The position numbers and the translations under genes are program-made. A model generated the notes under the pieces. That model saw only the letters and a list, made by a program, of their open reading frames with translations, did no database searches and was not told the origin of the DNA. From NCBI GenBank assembly GCA_012838065.1, contig DUPY01000056.1, forward strand, positions 23,590-87,589: a stretch of 64,000 nucleotides of DNA, given 5' to 3'. Origin of the DNA: Acholeplasma sp. (GTDB lineage: Bacteria; Bacillota_I; Bacilli_A; Acholeplasmatales; Acholeplasmataceae). Below, one piece after another: positions 62,105 to 64,000 of this stretch (position 1 is its first letter; every line of letters begins with the position of its first letter).

Positions 62105-62638
62105 ATGATGATATTAATTGGAGCTAGTGCCAGTGGTAAAACAGAGGTTGCTAGAGTTTTAATCGAACAATTTAATTACAAAAAGTGTATTACAACAACA
62201 ACACGCGCGATGCGTGAAGGAGAAATTGATGGTGTTTCTTATCACTTTGTTGATAAAGAAACATTTTTGAAATTAAAGGAAGAAAATGCGTTTGTTGAAT
62301 CTATGGAATATCAAAACGAGTTTTATGGATTGCAAGTAAAAGATATTATTCCTGAGGGCGTTGTTATATTAGACCCAATTGGAGCAAATGAAGTCATTCG
62401 ACTTAAAAAAGAAGTTTTTGTCGTGTATATGGAAACAAGTGAGGCGCTACGTGAAAAACGTATGATACAACGTGGAGATGCAATCGATATGATAAAAATG
62501 CGTCTACAAAGCGATGCTTTATTGTTTAATAAGCAAAATTTACATAAAATTGATATAATTGTAGAAAATGAGGATCAGTCATTGATGGAAATAGCAGCAA
62601 TGATTGATAAAGCATATAAAGATAACAAAGGAGCATGA
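62105..62638 (+). CDS. Guanylate kinase-like P-loop kinase
   Basis: A 177-residue protein with the P-loop IGASASGKTEVA at residues 5-16, the GMP-binding stretch TTTTRAMREGEIDGVSYHFV near 36 (TTR, GE), and EYQNEFYGLQ near 73, all of the Gmk family. At 177 residues it is shorter than typical Gmk (about 200), and the lid region is compact. It may be the only Gmk or a second paralogue. The Met at 62105 or 62108 could start it; AGAGGAT precedes both. The next gene starts 3 bases later. Confidence 0.78.
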   Translation: MMILIGASASGKTEVARVLIEQFNYKKCITTTTRAMREGEIDGVSYHFVDKETFLKLKEENAFVESMEYQNEFYGLQVKDIIPEGVVILDPIGANEVIRLKKEVFVVYMETSEALREKRMIQRGDAIDMIKMRLQSDALLFNKQNLHKIDIIVENEDQSLMEIAAMIDKAYKDNKGA

Positions 62639-62641
62639 TAT

Positions 62642-63472
62642 ATGACGTGGTTCTTAGAATTACAACCTTGGACACAAGCACTCTTAGCAGGTTTATTCAC
62701 CTGGGGGTTAACTGCACTTGGGGCATCACTGGTTTTCTTCTTTAAAGGTATTAATCAAAATGTTTTAACCTCTATGTTAGGTTTCGCAGCAGGTGTAATG
62801 GTCGCTGCAAGTTTTTGGAGCTTGCTTGCTCCAGCAATTGATTTTGCTGAAAACAACGGTAGTAAAGCACCATGGTTAGTAGTTGCTATTGGGTTTTTAT
62901 TGGGAGGTATATTTTTATATATTACGGATAAAACGATTCCCCATATGCACTTTGGTAAAAATCAAGAAAAAGAAGGTATTCCAACAAAATTAAAAAAGAC
63001 AATTTTACTTGTCTTTTCAATAACAATTCATAATATTCCAGAAGGTCTAGCTGTTGGTGTTGCATTTGGTGCGATTAACCGTGGCGATACTGTAACTGCT
63101 GTAACAGCAGCAACAATTGCTGCACTATCTTTAGCAATCGGTATTGGTATTCAAAACTTTCCTGAAGGTGCCGCAGTATCGATTCCTCTTCGTCAAGAAA
63201 ATATGAGTCGAAGAAAAGCATTTTTTTATGGACAAGCCTCAGCAATTGTTGAACCGATTGCTGCCGTGTTAGGTGCGCTGCTTGTTTCACACGTGCAATC
63301 CTTACTACCTTATGCGTTAGCATTTGCAGCTGGTGCGATGATTTATGTTGTCGTAGAAGAATTGATTCCAGAAGCGCAAACAACACAAACAACAAAAGGT
63401 GCACATTATGCAGTGTTTGGATTTATGATTGGATTTACAGTCATGATGATGCTTGATGTTGCTTTAGGATAG
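62642..63472 (+). CDS. ZIP-family metal transporter
   Basis: A 276-residue protein of about eight helices. Helix 4 has ITIHNIPEGLAVGVAFG near residue 128 and helix 5 IGIQNFPEGAAVSIPL near 172, the two metal-binding motifs of GufA/ZupT-like ZIP proteins (His-Asn-x-Pro-Glu-Gly). It imports zinc, iron or manganese. The loop between helix 3 and 4 is short, with one HMH segment. AAAGGAG precedes the start, close to the kinase. It ends convergently with ogt, overlapping by 9 bases. Confidence 0.92.
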   Translation: MTWFLELQPWTQALLAGLFTWGLTALGASLVFFFKGINQNVLTSMLGFAAGVMVAASFWSLLAPAIDFAENNGSKAPWLVVAIGFLLGGIFLYITDKTIPHMHFGKNQEKEGIPTKLKKTILLVFSITIHNIPEGLAVGVAFGAINRGDTVTAVTAATIAALSLAIGIGIQNFPEGAAVSIPLRQENMSRRKAFFYGQASAIVEPIAAVLGALLVSHVQSLLPYALAFAAGAMIYVVVEELIPEAQTTQTTKGAHYAVFGFMIGFTVMMMLDVALG

Positions 63473-63928
63473 TTTCATTTTTTCTAAATCAATTAAAAAG
63501 CGTTTAAGTTTTGGATTTGAACTAAAACCACCAATAGAGTTATCTTTACGAATAACTCTATGACATGGAATAAAAATAAGTATTGGATTTCTTCCTAGAG
63601 CATTGCCGACAGCGCGCGATGCTCTAGGTTTTTTTATTCGATATGCAAGTTCTTCATAATTTGTCGTATGTCCAGATTCAATTTTAATCAATTCATTATA
63701 AACTAAAGATTGAAATGCCGTTGGATGGATATCCATAGGTATTTTTGGTGCAACACCAGTTTTAAAGTATGTCTCTAAGGCCTCTATATAAGGTTTAAGT
63801 TTATCTTTATTTTCTATCAGACCACTTAAGTCTTCATTGGTATAATCGTGAAGTGTTGTTAAGCCATTATCGGTTGCTATAAATAAAAAGGTAAATTCTT
63901 GATATGTGTATAAACTATAATATTTCAT
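63464..63928 (-). CDS. ogt: Methylated-DNA--protein-cysteine methyltransferase
   Basis: A 154-residue O6-alkylguanine repair protein. The active-site Cys is in IFIPCHRVIRKDNSIGGF near residue 117 (PCHRV), with YEELAYRIKKPRASRAVGNALGRNP before it. It removes methyl groups from guanine in one turnover. The protein is short, without the Ada regulatory domain. AAGGATG is the ribosome-binding site. It overlaps the ZIP gene at its 3' end. An 8-base inverted repeat lies upstream at 63941-63969. Confidence 0.93.
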   Translation of the reverse strand: MKYYSLYTYQEFTFLFIATDNGLTTLHDYTNEDLSGLIENKDKLKPYIEALETYFKTGVAPKIPMDIHPTAFQSLVYNELIKIESGHTTNYEELAYRIKKPRASRAVGNALGRNPILIFIPCHRVIRKDNSIGGFSSNPKLKRFLIDLEKMKLS

Positions 63929-63940
63929 GACATCCTTGTA

Positions 63941-63969
63941 TACTCAGTAGTGTAATAATAGACTGAGTA
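63941..63969. repeat. 8-bp perfect inverted repeat upstream of ogt
   Basis: TACTCAGT (63941-63948) and ACTGAGTA (63962-63969) are perfect inverted arms with a 13-base spacer, 13 bases before the ogt start codon. On the minus strand, the region between contains AT-rich sequence suitable for a -10. It could be an operator or an RNA hairpin in the 5' leader. Confidence 0.5.
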
Positions 63970-64000
63970 CTTTCCTTTCTTTCTATTGTTATAATTAAAT

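Noticed and set aside
63075..63404. 109-residue minus-strand frame inside the ZIP gene
   Set aside because: Leu/Gln-rich shadow frame; the plus-strand ZIP protein has clear family motifs.

Overview
This looks like a chromosomal window from a low-GC, Gram-positive-derived bacterium, most likely a mollicute of the Acholeplasma/Izemoplasma type. The evidence is an AT-rich sequence, TGA used as an ordinary stop and TGG for Trp (so not the Mycoplasma/Spiroplasma code), strong Bacillus-type synteny in shortened form, and an in-frame GdpP-ribosomal protein L9 fusion that I recall from acholeplasma/phytoplasma annotation. The assignment is inference; no rRNA or other phylogenetic marker comparison could be run.

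Layout. 1-2.8 kb: tail of a short-chain dehydrogenase, a compact formate/nitrite-family channel, a lipid kinase and a patatin, tightly packed. 2.8-7.3 kb: the str operon rpsL-rpsG-fusA-tuf behind a strong promoter and a hairpin-bearing leader. 7.3-12 kb: an esterase, TatD, a large lipoprotein made of three HtrA-like domains (only the last with a complete triad), and a CinA-type deamidase. 12-18.4 kb: rpsF-ssb-rpsR, then gdpP/rplI fusion-dnaB, then an O-antigen-ligase-like polymerase. 18.4-22.7 kb (minus strand): a complete T/H/P1/P2 glycine cleavage operon. 22.7-27.3 kb: a lipase-like hydrolase, glycerol kinase, a low-molecular-weight phosphatase and PepF. 27.3-31.8 kb: gpmI (minus), an FMN riboswitch with ribU, a small membrane protein, and eno. 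31.9-38.3 kb: an acetate-transporter homologue, two fused ATPase-permease ABC proteins and a membrane-anchored hydrolase. 38.3-46.6 kb: rnr-smpB, a heterodimeric ABC exporter, then patatin, PAP2 phosphatase and an acetyltransferase. 46.6-58 kb: a sugar acetyltransferase (minus), then the T-box-controlled alaS-yrrK-yrzB-trmR-trhP1-trhP2 run, a DUF45 peptidase, greA, yqeG-yqeH-yqeK-rsfS-yqeM. 57.8-64 kb: comEA-comEC-holA, a DnaQ-like exonuclease, a guanylate kinase-like protein, a ZIP transporter and Ogt (minus).

The window is mostly core genome: translation, replication, glycolysis (gpmI, eno), one-carbon metabolism, RNA quality control (rnr, smpB), tRNA modification and a noticeable group of membrane-lipid enzymes. 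There are no rRNA or tRNA genes, insertion sequences, prophage, CRISPR or recognisable defence genes. I did not find a clearly undescribed system. The most unusual items are the tri-domain HtrA lipoprotein, a stem-loop lying exactly between the Shine-Dalgarno and start codon of the GdpP-L9 fusion, the internal ribosome-binding site at the L9 boundary, and the hairpin plus T-run in the str operon leader.
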